Made by a program: the position numbers and the translations under genes. A stretch of 64,000 nt of DNA, taken from positions 3,146,001 through 3,210,000 of the forward strand of contig NC_089451.1 of assembly GCF_026210795.1 (NCBI RefSeq), written 5' to 3'. The notes under the pieces were generated by a model that saw only the letters and a program-made list of their open reading frames with translations, was not told where the DNA came from and searched no databases. Shown one piece after another: positions 22,501 to 32,686 of this stretch. This stretch comes from Rhizophagus irregularis. Taxonomy: Eukaryota; Glomeromycota; Glomeromycetes; Glomerales; Glomeraceae. The stretch's first letter is position 1, and every line of letters begins with the position of its first letter.

Positions 22501-24056
22501 GCCCTTGGAAGATTGGAAGCGCCTTTTGAAGCACCTTTGGAAAGATTGGAAGCATAATTTTCTAATAAAGCCATTTGGATTGGAAGCTTCTAGTTTCAAC
22601 CAAATTATTGTACTATTGGAAGTACAAATGTACATCACTGCTTTTGTCCAAATCAAATCACCGGACTTGTGCCACAAATTATCTCAATTAACAAATGTTT
22701 TTGTTATCAGTTATTATTATCCCTATTTCGTACTGCGTTATTCAACTATCGACTATCGACTATTTTATAAAAAAAAAATAATTAAAATTTTCAATATGTA
22801 ATTTCTTTAGTTATAGGTAAATGAATTATTAACAAATGTATTCAGTTCAGTTATATATATATTTATAATATAGTCTTTATGCTTTATGAAAAAAAAAATG
22901 CGACTGCTGGTAAATAGAAATAATTATTATGATTAAAAAAATAAATTAAAATTAAAATTCCCATTTATTTAAAATCATTTTTCTTTTTTACTAACATGAA
23001 CTTTTTTTATTAATTTATTTTCTTTGGTATTTCCAAAACAAAACAGTATTTAAACATTTAAACCCTTTTAAATTATGATTAATGATTTAAATATTTTTTT
23101 TTTTGTTTGTAATAATTTCATAAATTTCACGCTCAAAAATACTTCAGGGTTAGAATTCATAATAAAATTAAAATAATAATTACCCGTATGAATTATTATT
23201 ATCATTATAATCAATAGTGTTTTTTAGTTCTAAAATATTTTTAAATATAAAAAGTCTACCCATGTAAACTGTAGCAATAATAAAGTATTAGTAAATTTTA
23301 CACTTATATTTTCTTCATTTCTAAATAATTCATATATAATAATATTCATATTAATCTCGGTACGTAATAAAATTCGACACGTTTGCGACCTTCAAATACT
23401 ATATGGATTGAACGTTTATCGTATGTTTTGTATTAAGGATGCAGTGCTAACAAATAACAAATCTTTTTAGACATAATAAGTAATTAAGTATATTACTTCA
23501 CAATAATTAAAAATATTTGGATAATAAAGAGCGTCACTATTTCGTTAAAGTCACGTGATTTTACGTTATAAGAATTTCCAAAATATTAACTACGCAATAT
23601 GAACCAATTTTATCTTGTTAAATTGCTTTGAATAAAAATTATCTAGAAATTGTTATTAAAAGTTTAGTCAAAAATAGAATTCATTATTTTTTTTTTTAAT
23701 TCTAAAGTGTCATTGTTGAGAGAATTATAGGACTATAGGAATTATAGTAACAACATGTACGAAATCCAGTTACAAGTTTAGTGCAAAATAAAGTTAAAAT
23801 CAATGCAAGTTACTTTCTAATTTAAAGAAAAATTAATTAAGTCAAAAAAATTTTATAAGATACCGTAAACAAAAAAGTGAAAAAATTCCTTTTTTGAAAA
23901 AGACAAAAACATATTGATTAATTACTATCAATAATTCATTATAAAAAATCATATGTTCAATATGTTTCAATTATAGTCAACGCAGTAAGAATTTCCTTTT
24001 TTGATAACAAAACATTTATTAAATTAATGAGGTAATGTATGACACAAGACCCGATG
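22501..24056. other. Spacer between the inverted arms
   Basis: AT-rich DNA without a recognised gene. GATTGGAAGC-type words recur four times near 22500-22580, a decayed short tandem repeat. The open frame there has no start or motif and was not called. Confidence 0.4.
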
Positions 24057-24514
24057 ATCCGGACAAAAGTATCCGGCCATACCCTTTTTGTGATAGTCTT
24101 CACTCATCATCATCACATGAAAATCCTTTTCAAATATTTTTTGTTTTTCATGATTAAAAAGAGTTCATAATAAAATCTTGGCTTTACAAAATTTATTTAA
24201 AAATAGTTTTACTCGTTATTGTGAAAATCATTTAATTTTTTTTTTTGTTAATAAAAAACGATGGTTTTGTTGGTTTTGTTTGAAGAAAAAAAATAGTAAC
24301 AAAAAACTTTTTGTTGATTTTATGTTAATAAAATGTTTTTGTTTGTATTTTGAGATAACTATGTTAATAAAATGTCTTTGTTTATATTTTGAGATATTTG
24401 CTAAAATATAAATACTCCCCTCTTTTGAGTTCGTATTTTTCAAAAAAAAAAAAATATTCTTCTAATAATAATAATAATAAAGAATAATCAATCATCTCTA
24501 AATTCTTCATCAAA
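24057..24514 (+). repeat. Right arm of inverted duplication upstream of KH copy 2
   Basis: Mirror of 22043-22500. ACAAAAGTATCCGGCC begins at about 24062, followed by the GTGATAGTCTTCACTCATCATC block and the TATA string. Confidence 0.65.
24407..24420 (+). promoter_or_regulatory. TATA element of KH copy 2
   Basis: TATAAATACTCCCC, 95 nt before the ATG at 24515, identical to the element upstream of copy 1. Confidence 0.6.
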
Positions 24515-25081
24515 ATGGCAAAACAAATGCAAAATTCCATCAGAAATTCAATCGTTTCGACTACTATTAAAATTTCCAAAGATATTGAAGTTGGCAGATT
24601 AATTGGTCGTAAAGGACGTAACCTAAAACCCATTGCTGAAAAGACTGGTACACATATACACATAATTGAAAATACAAATCCAATAGAAATTAAAATTGAA
24701 ATAATTAAAGATAGAATTGGAAATAGTTCTCCTTGGGAGAGGATTGATGAAGCAAAATTTCAATTAAATAAATTACTAGAAGATATCGAGACAAAAAGTC
24801 AAAGAAAAGATATGGAAAAAGAGGAAAAAAATGTTAGAATTTCAGATAATGGTAACCATCAACACGCAACACCAAGAAATCATAAAGATAACGATTCGAA
24901 GGAAAAAAGAAAAAGATTTAACCGAAAAATGTCGCATACGACCAAAACACGACAAGTAAGATATTTCAAAAACATTTGAATTTATTAATATTTATTTGAT
25001 AATTTTTTTTTAATATATAATATTCTTCATCTTTCCCATATTTAGTCACGAAATAAGGAAAATGTCAAAAGAAATGCTTAA
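24515..25081 (+). CDS. KH-domain RNA-binding protein, copy 2, two exons
   Basis: Exon 1 is 24515-24955 (147 codons). A phase-0 intron begins GTAAGATATT at 24956 and ends at TTTAG (25045) or at AAATAAG (25057). Exon 2 is very short and ends with TAA at 25079-25081, giving a protein of about 154-158 residues. The KH domain is at about residues 20-60, with IEVGRLIGRKGRNLKPIAEK and THIHI around the GxxG loop GRKG. The rest is a charged linker. Without splicing the frame ends after eight more codons, so the tail depends on the intron. The intron position is supported by copy 3, whose second exon also starts ENV. Confidence 0.75.
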
Positions 25082-26321
25082 TTCTTTTTTTTTCCCTTTT
25101 AATTTTTATTATCAATTATCAATTATGCATTTTTTTTTTCATTTTATTATCATTCAATTACGCATTATTTTTATCATTTATTTTATTCTTTATTATCAAT
25201 TATGCATTTTTTAGTTATAGAAATAAATATCCTTATGTAACCTTTTTTTTTAAAAAAAATAAAGGAATTCATAGCCAAAATATATTAGTATCAAAAATCA
25301 AAATCAATTAATCACTCTCAATTCTCACTGAGAGAAAATGTTTCATCATAACGAAATTCAATCTCGTCATTAGTTAGTTAAAACTGCTCTTTATAAAACT
25401 CCTTTCTTTGGAAGTTTTAGAAGTAATATCATATTTTTTTCATTTCGAGTATTTTTTTACGTTAAAAAAATCGTTTACTAGGATGTATGTGTTATAATGA
25501 GGTATAACCTATAGCAGAGATGATGGTAATGGCTATACATTTACTGATTAATTTCGTCAAGTTTTTTTGTTATACTAACGTTCAAACCACTGCAAAATTT
25601 TTTCCTGTGATCCCTTGCATAAATAATCTAGCGAGGGGTACATTAAAAGTGTAGCTAAATGCAAAATTACTAACTATGACTCTTATTATTTATGATTATT
25701 CCTGCGCTGAGCTATTTTTTTTTATATTCGATTCCGATTTATCATTGCTAGATTTCCGTTCTGGACGTTAATACATGAAGTTACTAGATTATTCTTTAAG
25801 CGTAGCATAACGGATGATCCTTTAAGCGTAGCAATGATCTTCTGAACGTGTAACTAATGATTAGCTTCTAGATGATCCTTTAAATGTTACAATGATTAGT
25901 TTTTTTATTTTAAACATTTACGTCAAATAATGTCTAAAATTAAATTTATCATGCCAATAAAATAATATTATTAAATTTCAAAATACAAATTCACTTACTA
26001 TTTTAGAGATTAATTATTACTTTTTTTTAAAAAAAATAATAATCGTAAAAATTGATAATGTTACACAAAACGTAATTCGAAGATCGTTCCATTTTTTGTC
26101 AAGTCGGAATTTCTTTTTTGTTGTACCAATATGGTAATTCATGAATCATGAGGTCCCGTCGTTCTTTCGGAAACTGATATCCGACATATTTGAATATCTT
26201 TAAACAATGACATTACAATAACATTTAATACGTAATTGAAAAATTAAAACAAATACAAAATAAATAAATAAATAATAATAATATACTTTTGCTTTTGTTA
26301 AAAAGAAAAGATGATTTTCAT
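25082..26321. other. AT-rich spacer
   Basis: No gene recognised. TTTAAGCGTAGCA is repeated near 25797 and 25823, with a third diverged unit at about 25875 (TGATCCTTTAAATGTTACAATGATT), the relic of a short tandem repeat. Confidence 0.4.
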
Positions 26322-26334
26322 TATAAATATACCC
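26322..26334 (+). promoter_or_regulatory. TATA element of KH copy 3
   Basis: TATAAATATACCC, about 75-85 nt before the ATG at 26408; a variant of the TATAAATACTCCCC element of the other two KH genes. Confidence 0.5.
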
Positions 26335-26407
26335 TTCGTTACTTTTTATTTTACATAGTTGGATAAAAAAAAAAAAAATTTAAATTTCTTTTCACTTTCT
26401 TTACAAA

Positions 26408-27177
26408 ATGTCAAAACAAATTCAAAAATCATCAATTTTGATCCCTCAAAATATTGAGATCGGTAAATTAATTGGTCGTGAAGGACGTAACCTAAAACCC
26501 ATTTCAGAAAAAACTGGTACCCATATTTATATTGATACAAAATCAAATCCTGCACAAATTAAAATTTATATTAATAAGAAAAAAGAAAATCCTCCATTTG
26601 AAAATAGAATTAATGATGCAAGAAATCAATTAAATAATTTGATGAAAAATATTTGTCAATATAAAACTCATTCTTTTAAACATAATGAACAAGTCAAGTA
26701 TAGATTTTCAACAGTTAAAGAAAAAGAGAAAACGGAAACTTCATTGATAACAGCAAATATAATTAATGAAGATTTACCAGAAAAATTTTCACAAGCCATT
26801 TTTAAAGAGAGACGTAATAAAGATATGATTAAAAAATTACCAATTTCCGATGATCGAATGTGTTGGTATGGAGCTAATTGTAAAAAAAATTTTTGTAGAT
26901 TTAAACATCCACAATATATTATAGATCATCACTTAATATTAAAATATAAGAAAGAAATTGAAACAAAAAAACATAAAAGAGATTTTAAAAAGGAATCTAG
27001 AATTTTTTTACATAAATATAGAAATAGAGAATTATTAAAAAAATTTTTAAAGGTATGATATTTATAATATATATTCATTTTTGGGATTATTTTATATAAT
27101 ATTTCAATTTTTAAATTTTTTTAATTAAGGAAAATGTGAATTTACAATATAATAAGTTATATCTATTAAGCATTTAA
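26408..27177 (+). CDS. KH plus CCCH zinc-finger RNA-binding protein, copy 3
   Basis: Exon 1 is 26408-27052 (215 codons). A phase-0 intron spans 27053-27129 (GTATGATA...AATTAAG). Exon 2 ends with TAA at 27175-27177, giving 230 residues. The KH domain lies at about 12-50 with GxxG loop GREG in IEIGKLIGREGRNLKPISEK. A CCCH zinc finger CWYGANCKKNFCRFKH (CX5CX4CX3H) lies at about 157-172. Pairing a KH domain with a CCCH finger points to sequence-specific RNA binding; the target is unknown. The downstream helix-rich Lys-rich part has no recognised domain. Copies 1 and 2 lack the CCCH finger, so this may be the fuller ancestral form. Confidence 0.8.
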
Positions 27178-27340
27178 TTAAAATTATTAATAGAATTTTT
27201 TTTATTTTATTTTATATTCTTAATGGAATAAACAATAAATTTATACATCAAATACGTACTTTTTTTGCAGTGACTCCTATAGATATATTTTGTAATATTT
27301 ATAATTATTATTATTCGATCACACATTAAATTTTCTATTC

Positions 27341-27571
27341 TTAGGCCGGGCAAAAAAAATTTTTAGATTCTCGTGACATAAAATTTTAAAAATGACCCGG
27401 CCGGCCGATGTAAAATTTTTTCATATGTAAAATTTTTTTACGCACATTGGCCAAAAACTTAAAATCACGTGATAAAAATTTTTTACTATAAAAAAAAAAA
27501 AATCCCATTTCTCGAAAAACTGACCCGGCCGGGTCACGAGAATCTAAATTTTTTTTTTTTGCCCGGCCTTA
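27341..27571. mobile_element. MITE-like element with 3-bp TTA target duplication
   Basis: The element body is 27344-27568 (225 bp). It starts GGCCGGGCAAAAAAAATTTT and ends with the inverted form TTTTTTTTTTGCCCGGCC. The arms also share AGATTCTCGTGAC/GTCACGAGAATCT, giving imperfect inverted repeats of about 33 bp. TTA flanks it on both sides (27341-27343 and 27569-27571). A 3-bp TTA duplication and GGC-type ends fit a non-autonomous PIF/Harbinger element (inference). Inside, CCCGGCCGG blocks allow more hairpin pairing. It has no coding capacity. Confidence 0.7.
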
Positions 27572-28174
27572 AATTCTTATATATATATCATCCCTAACGT
27601 TCCCAAGAAAAAAAGCACTTGACACATGACCATGTAAAAATCATCACTTCTGTCAGTGTTTTCAATGTTTAAATTTATCGGGTAAAAACTTATTCATCAC
27701 TATTATTTGTCACCGCACTGTTCACGTGACAGTGCATAATTCCGCATAATGCCGGCCACCAAGTACTTTTTTTATTGGGGTTCATGAATATAAATAAAGC
27801 CGAAATTTAATTGGCCAAATGTCACATGTATTGTAGATGATATCCTCATTTATCCATTTATTCTTTCTGGCCGCTCCGTTTTGTGGGCGCGGTTTCTATT
27901 CATGCATGATGCCAATTCTACTGTAAACTGTATAAATAAATTTCACGTGATCATATAAATCACGCCCACATCAGGGGTGCATTCTTCTGATGATGGTGTT
28001 ACGATAACATGTAGTGTATGTCTGTAGTGTAAAGAAAAGGAGAACTCTTTCCGACGATCGTAAAATACCAAAAATTCACAGAAGAAATTTTCGTTAAAAC
28101 ACATATTTCTTTATAGACAAGTACCACTTTTTTCACCAGTTTTGGCCTCTACGTTCTTTTCGGAACATTATCAT
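27572..28174. other. Upstream region of the ORF1-like gene with CACGTGA boxes
   Basis: No coding frame recognised. TTCACGTGA(C/T) words occur near 27722 and 27943, and a related ATCACGTGAT near 27464. CACGTG is the core site of bHLH/bZIP regulators, but no regulator can be inferred from it. The 5' end of the element that carried the next gene may lie here. Confidence 0.35.
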
Positions 28175-29683
28175 ATGAGTTTTAATATCGGAAAAAAATT
28201 TTCAAAAAAATTCCTTAAAAATATAGAAAAATCTCATCGTTTGGTGACTAACGAAGAAGACATATACTTTACATATTCTTCACCAAATACAGTTAAAAAT
28301 ATGTCTAACAGTAAACCCAACAATAACACTGTTACCAATATCGATAAAGTATCTACGGACTGCCCTATAGAAGAAGTAATAGCTACCTCTTCAACTCACG
28401 ACCTTTCTCACAGCGAAATTGAACTCACATCACGTGACTCAATAAAAAATGATACTCACATGCAAACACCAATCAATGATAACTTGACTAATATGGAAGA
28501 AGATCCCTCAGAACCTAACCCAGATAAAGGAAAATCACCGGAATCACAAACAGCCACACAAACAAACTTGCCAAATGCGATTCCAATGACCGTGCTAACT
28601 GATATTTTTACACAAACATCACAAGCTTCTAACAAAGCACACAAAGGATTTATTCCCAGAGATAGTTTTAAACCTGAACTCTCTAACAATGAAATCATTA
28701 ACTTACTAAAAACGGCATTTATCTGTGACAGTAACGCCTTTAAATTTGAATCTAATACAACTTCCACATACAAATATTTCACTATATACTTTAGAACACG
28801 TGACTCGCTTAACTACTACATAGAAAAGAGTCCCGACAACCTTAAACAAGTTAAAATATACGAATTAACCAATGAAGCTATCAACACATTACTGGATAAA
28901 AAATTCGCTGATTTGGACTCAGCTGTCATAAAAATCATGGACATACCTTATAATTACGACACAACAATGCTTATCAAACACCTCGCTATTAAAACCGGCA
29001 GCAACATCATAGACCAAAAAGAGCTCAAAAAGCCGCTGAGAAAATTACCTAACCGCAACAATCGCGGACGCCCAATTTTCATCAAACCTGCATACAAACA
29101 ACTAATCGTACGCTTCGATAAACAATCTGCCTATGACTATTTCATGAAAGAAAACTATTGGAGCCTAGAAATAGAAAATTTCGTAGTAAGAATTTTACCA
29201 GGCAATCAAAACGATCCTGAATTTCAAAAACGTACCAGTAAATATTTTAAAATTACTGGACTACCACTTAACACCACTGCTACGGATCTTGATCCACTTA
29301 TCAAACACATTTATGGACGTACTTGTACGTTTACACAAACTACTCGATACTCAACCATGAAAAATGCCTACATATACGTTTCACCAGAGAATTATCCTGA
29401 TAACGCAACGGGAGGCGCGTCATCACAATTTGCTAACCACACCATCTTCATCATCCCAGGGCACATATCAGCCAAAACATGCAACACTTGTGGATCACCG
29501 TTACACATTTCTCAAAACTGTGACGATAAGAACTTCAAAACAACAAGTGACAACCGTAAACGTCGTCGGGCTGGTAGTGTGTCTTGCTACGCTCACCCCA
29601 CCTCGGCCTCGCGGCCTCGCAGTACCTACATCTCCCCTCCGTGGGGTAGGGAATCCCCTATATCTGTCACCATCTGTCATTAA
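28175..29683 (+). CDS. LINE ORF1-like protein ending inside the Polinton repeat
   Basis: The first ATG (MSFNIGKKF) is at 28175 and the frame has 502 codons. A Ser/Thr/Asn-rich leader is followed by two segments resembling RRM folds (AVIKIMDIPYN... and KYFKITGLPLN...). A CCHC knuckle follows, CNTCGSPLHISQNC (C436, C439, H444, C449). The same order, two RRM-like folds then a knuckle, is seen in ORF1 of the LINEs at 48.5 and 56.6 kb, although sequence identity is low, so a different LINE family is likely. From codon about 463 on, the frame is translated from the Polinton terminal repeat (starting 29562), so its natural C terminus is lost. No ORF2 of this family is in the window. Confidence 0.65.
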   Translation: MSFNIGKKFSKKFLKNIEKSHRLVTNEEDIYFTYSSPNTVKNMSNSKPNNNTVTNIDKVSTDCPIEEVIATSSTHDLSHSEIELTSRDSIKNDTHMQTPINDNLTNMEEDPSEPNPDKGKSPESQTATQTNLPNAIPMTVLTDIFTQTSQASNKAHKGFIPRDSFKPELSNNEIINLLKTAFICDSNAFKFESNTTSTYKYFTIYFRTRDSLNYYIEKSPDNLKQVKIYELTNEAINTLLDKKFADLDSAVIKIMDIPYNYDTTMLIKHLAIKTGSNIIDQKELKKPLRKLPNRNNRGRPIFIKPAYKQLIVRFDKQSAYDYFMKENYWSLEIENFVVRILPGNQNDPEFQKRTSKYFKITGLPLNTTATDLDPLIKHIYGRTCTFTQTTRYSTMKNAYIYVSPENYPDNATGGASSQFANHTIFIIPGHISAKTCNTCGSPLHISQNCDDKNFKTTSDNRKRRRAGSVSCYAHPTSASRPRSTYISPPWGRESPISVTICH

Positions 29684-30044
29684 CATCTGTCATATAATAA
29701 TATACTAAAAAAGAATGAAATAAGGGAAAAGAGAGGAAAATACGATAGAATCAGAGGGGTATGACAGATATGACGGATATGACAGATGTTTCAGAAAAAT
29801 CGGGAGAGGATACTCCCAGAAAAAAGTTTTGATTTTACCCCCCCAGATCTGTCATTCTGTCATAGATCTGTCATATGATCAGGATTCAGTCTATTCATCT
29901 GTCGGAAGCAGTGAGATAGCAAACCGAGTAAACAGGTAGGTTAATAGCCCCTAAAAGGTCTGTAAAGCCACAGAGAGATAACCGGGTAGAAGCGCGGATC
30001 TTTGGAAAAAATATATTCGGCAATTGAAGATTAGGTAACTATAA
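29562..30044 (+). repeat. Left terminal inverted repeat of Polinton A
   Basis: 483 bp mirrored at 44133-44614. It starts GTCGTCGGGCTGGTAGTGTG; the AG at 29575 would be the outer end by the usual Polinton AG...CT rule, but the match extends 13 bp further out. It contains about ten copies of (A/C)TCTGTCAT or its complement between about 29660 and 29905, and an AATTGAAGAT box near its inner edge. Confidence 0.9.
30021..30035 (+). promoter_or_regulatory. Promoter-like box before the helicase gene
   Basis: CAATTGAAGATTAGG lies about 40-50 nt before the ATG at 30074. Variants of AATTGAAGAT precede several other genes of the element (35171, 35753, 36645). Because this copy is in the terminal repeat, its mirror at 44142-44156 serves the outermost gene at the other end. 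Function is inferred from position only. Confidence 0.45.
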
Positions 30045-30073
30045 ATTAGTACTCGATTTAATAGAACGAAAAA

Positions 30074-32457
30074 ATGACCACTCAAGCTCAAGTTATCCCC
30101 AAATTCGGTGAACAAACGAAAGCCTTTAGTATCAATGAGCTTAAACGGCTTATTGTCGCTGCAAAGAGTATGAGTGACCTCGATCAAGCCAAGAGGTATC
30201 TTTGCAGTTATTTCATTCCCTGTGCAGATCCTCATGGGGTTTTCTGGTGGGACCCGGATAGTAAAAGTTTGAAACACGTTATTGACAAAAATATTGGTAA
30301 ACTTATCCGTCCAATTATGAAGGTATTCTACACACAACCTGAACAAGGACCCTCTCAAAAGACCGAGTTCAACATCTACAAATGGTTTATGGTCGAGAAT
30401 ACCGATGTATGTAATGCAACCTGTGATCCCCATAAACAGCGAATCTTCAGATCCTTAACCGGCCAACTCTATCTAAATATCTTCCCGGATTCCTCCACGT
30501 CTTGCGTCCGATATCCACCTTTGAGTCTACAATTCACCTCGCGGTTAAATTTATCTTCTCTCACATTCAGGATATCTGGTGTTCGGGTGATTGGAATCTC
30601 ACTGAGTATATCATCAAGTGGTTGGCCGGTGTATCTGCTGGAAGGAAGATGTACTCGATCCTTTACCTGAAATCTGGACAGGGTTGGGGCAAAGGCATTA
30701 TAACAGATTTCATTCAGCGCAGCGTCCTAGGCACTCAACTCGTTTATAAGACCAGCGATCCTCAGACGATTCGTGGAAGTTTCAATGGGCAATTACAGGG
30801 TAAGATTCTTCTTCTTCTCGAGGAAATGCCCACGGAAAAAAGCCAGTGGAATAATCTGTATCGCTCTTTAAAGGATAAGGTAACGAGTGACATAATGGAA
30901 ATCCATGAAAAATACAAGACACCAACACATTATAAAAACTTTATGTCTACTATCGTCCTAACCAACGAAAATGCTCTCAGAGTGGATAATGATGATAGGC
31001 GCACAGTGTTCTTGGATGTGTCACCATCCCGCAAGGGAGACCTCAACTACTTCAAAAAACTCGGTGACGCTATGAAATACCCAGGCGCCAGTGAGGCATT
31101 CTATGCTTATTTGAGAGCCATTGCGAATACTTACTCAGACTTCAATGGAAATCCGCCACCCATGACAACATCCAAACAGGAACATATCATCTCAACTCTT
31201 CCACCGCTATTCCAATTTATAAAGGACACATACCTCATAGTGAAAAATTATATGACCGACCTACCTGTTCAAGAATTTTATAGGGTATATACTTCATATT
31301 GCGAAACTCGTGGCATTACACCCTTATCAAAGATAAACGCTTCTAGAATCCTATCAAATGAGTTGAGTATAAATAGTAATCGGACTTATATAAATAAAAA
31401 GTTAACCCGAGTATATAGCATATCCAGGGAGGATCTTTACAATAAATACCTCGGCAAAAACTGGATCCACGAAACAGACGAGATAGATATAGAAGGAATT
31501 GATATAGAGACTTCTAAGAAACCCGCATCAGACCCCAATGCCTTGGATAAGTTCTTGGCAAATATATATAATCCAGCTAACAATTCACAAGACGTACAAG
31601 AAAAATCCGAACCCGCTGAGGAAAAATCCGCTGAGAAAAAACCCGAACCCACAGAGGAAAAACCCGAACCCGTTGAAGAAAAACCCGCACCTGTAATTCG
31701 CAAAACTCCTCCACCGTTTCCACCCAAGTCTGACCACTTAAAAGAACGTTTACAAGAGTTAAGGGAAGAAAAACCGTCTGCCCCCAAGCTAGATGACTAC
31801 GACGTCTTAGATGACTTGTTATCAGACTCGGATTCTACAACTGCAAACCCAGTTCCTGAAAAACCGTCTGCCCCTGAGCCAGATAACTACGACGTCTTAG
31901 ACGACTTATTATCAGACTCAGATTTTACAACTGTGAACCCAGCTGCTGAACAACAACCCGAGTATCCCGCAGAATCTTCTGCATCTGTCACTAAGCCTGA
32001 CCCAGAACCGGCTTCTGAAGAGCAATTTATCCCAGAACCCGACACAGAACCAGAAGTTGACCGGGATCCTGAACCAAAGGAAGGCACTCGAGCGCACTGG
32101 GCTTGGCAAGAAAGACACCGATGGGATCGCAAACCATGGGTTAAAAATTTAAAGGACCAGGTCTTCAATGATCTCTACAATACAGGTAAGGAATTATGGG
32201 CCAAGTACCAAGACGCGTCAGACGAATATGACTGGGAAATACTCGCGTTTGAAATAGAGGAATGTCCCACAACGCGTATTGAGGACGAGTACCAGTACTA
32301 CCTTATGGAGGTAGTAGACCGCTTCAAGGACTGGATCGAATATAATGGATACTTACCTAAAATACCTAGCCGTAAAGAACTCGCAGATTTAATAAGAATA
32401 TACAAGGATAATCGTGATGCCGAGATTATTTCCACCCCTCTGGTTATGAAACTATGA
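30074..32457 (+). pseudogene. SF3 (D5-like) helicase of Polinton A, about one break
   Basis: The N-terminal part (MTTQAQVIPKF...) contains a DPHGVFWWDP segment typical of the region before viral D5-type helicases. The helicase core has Walker A SGQGWGKG, Walker B ILLLLEEMP and a sensor region STIVLTNEN followed by DDRR, which identify superfamily 3. Such hexameric helicases unwind replicating viral and plasmid DNA. The C-terminal third is an acidic, Pro-rich linker with repeated EKP(A/E)P words and a duplicated YDVLDDLLSDSD block, then a charged helical end. The gene spans two overlapping open frames and looks broken about once. SF3 helicases are common in virophages and polinton-like viruses, less so in classic Polintons. 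Confidence 0.8.
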
Positions 32458-32603
32458 GGGCAGATAAGGGTAAAGCGCGAGAGATCCCCGAGGAACGTCC
32501 AAAAACTGATATGGAACGTGAATGGGAAGCCGCCAATGGACTCATCGATGACTGGGATGAAGAGGATCTTGATCGTGTATGCAGCAAGATTGACTCCTTT
32601 TAA
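32454..32603 (+). CDS. Small acidic protein overlapping the helicase stop (ATGA)
   Basis: A 49-codon frame whose ATG overlaps the TGA of the helicase gene in ATGA. The product begins MRADKGKARE and ends DRVCSKIDSF, with a Trp/Asp/Glu-rich middle (IDDWDEEDLD). A tight overlap of this kind is typical of compact viral-type gene layouts. No domain recognised; it could also be a former extension of the helicase. Confidence 0.4.
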   Translation: MRADKGKAREIPEERPKTDMEREWEAANGLIDDWDEEDLDRVCSKIDSF

Positions 32604-32686
32604 TAAGATAGGCACTTCTTAGTTATCTTATATTTTTTGTATAAAAAACCTATATTACAACTGAACACAATTCATAAATACATCAA

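Noticed and set aside
22487-22801. Open frame in the KH spacer
   Set aside because: There is no convincing start, no motif, and the base pattern comes from a decayed GATTGGAAGC repeat.
24178-24411. Short Phe/Leu/Lys-rich frame upstream of KH copy 2
   Set aside because: It lies in the duplicated promoter arm, has T-run-driven composition and is not kept in the other arm.
31437-32168. Minus-strand frames opposite the helicase linker
   Set aside because: They are antisense of a repetitive Pro/Glu/Asp linker, giving Gly/Ser-rich artefacts.
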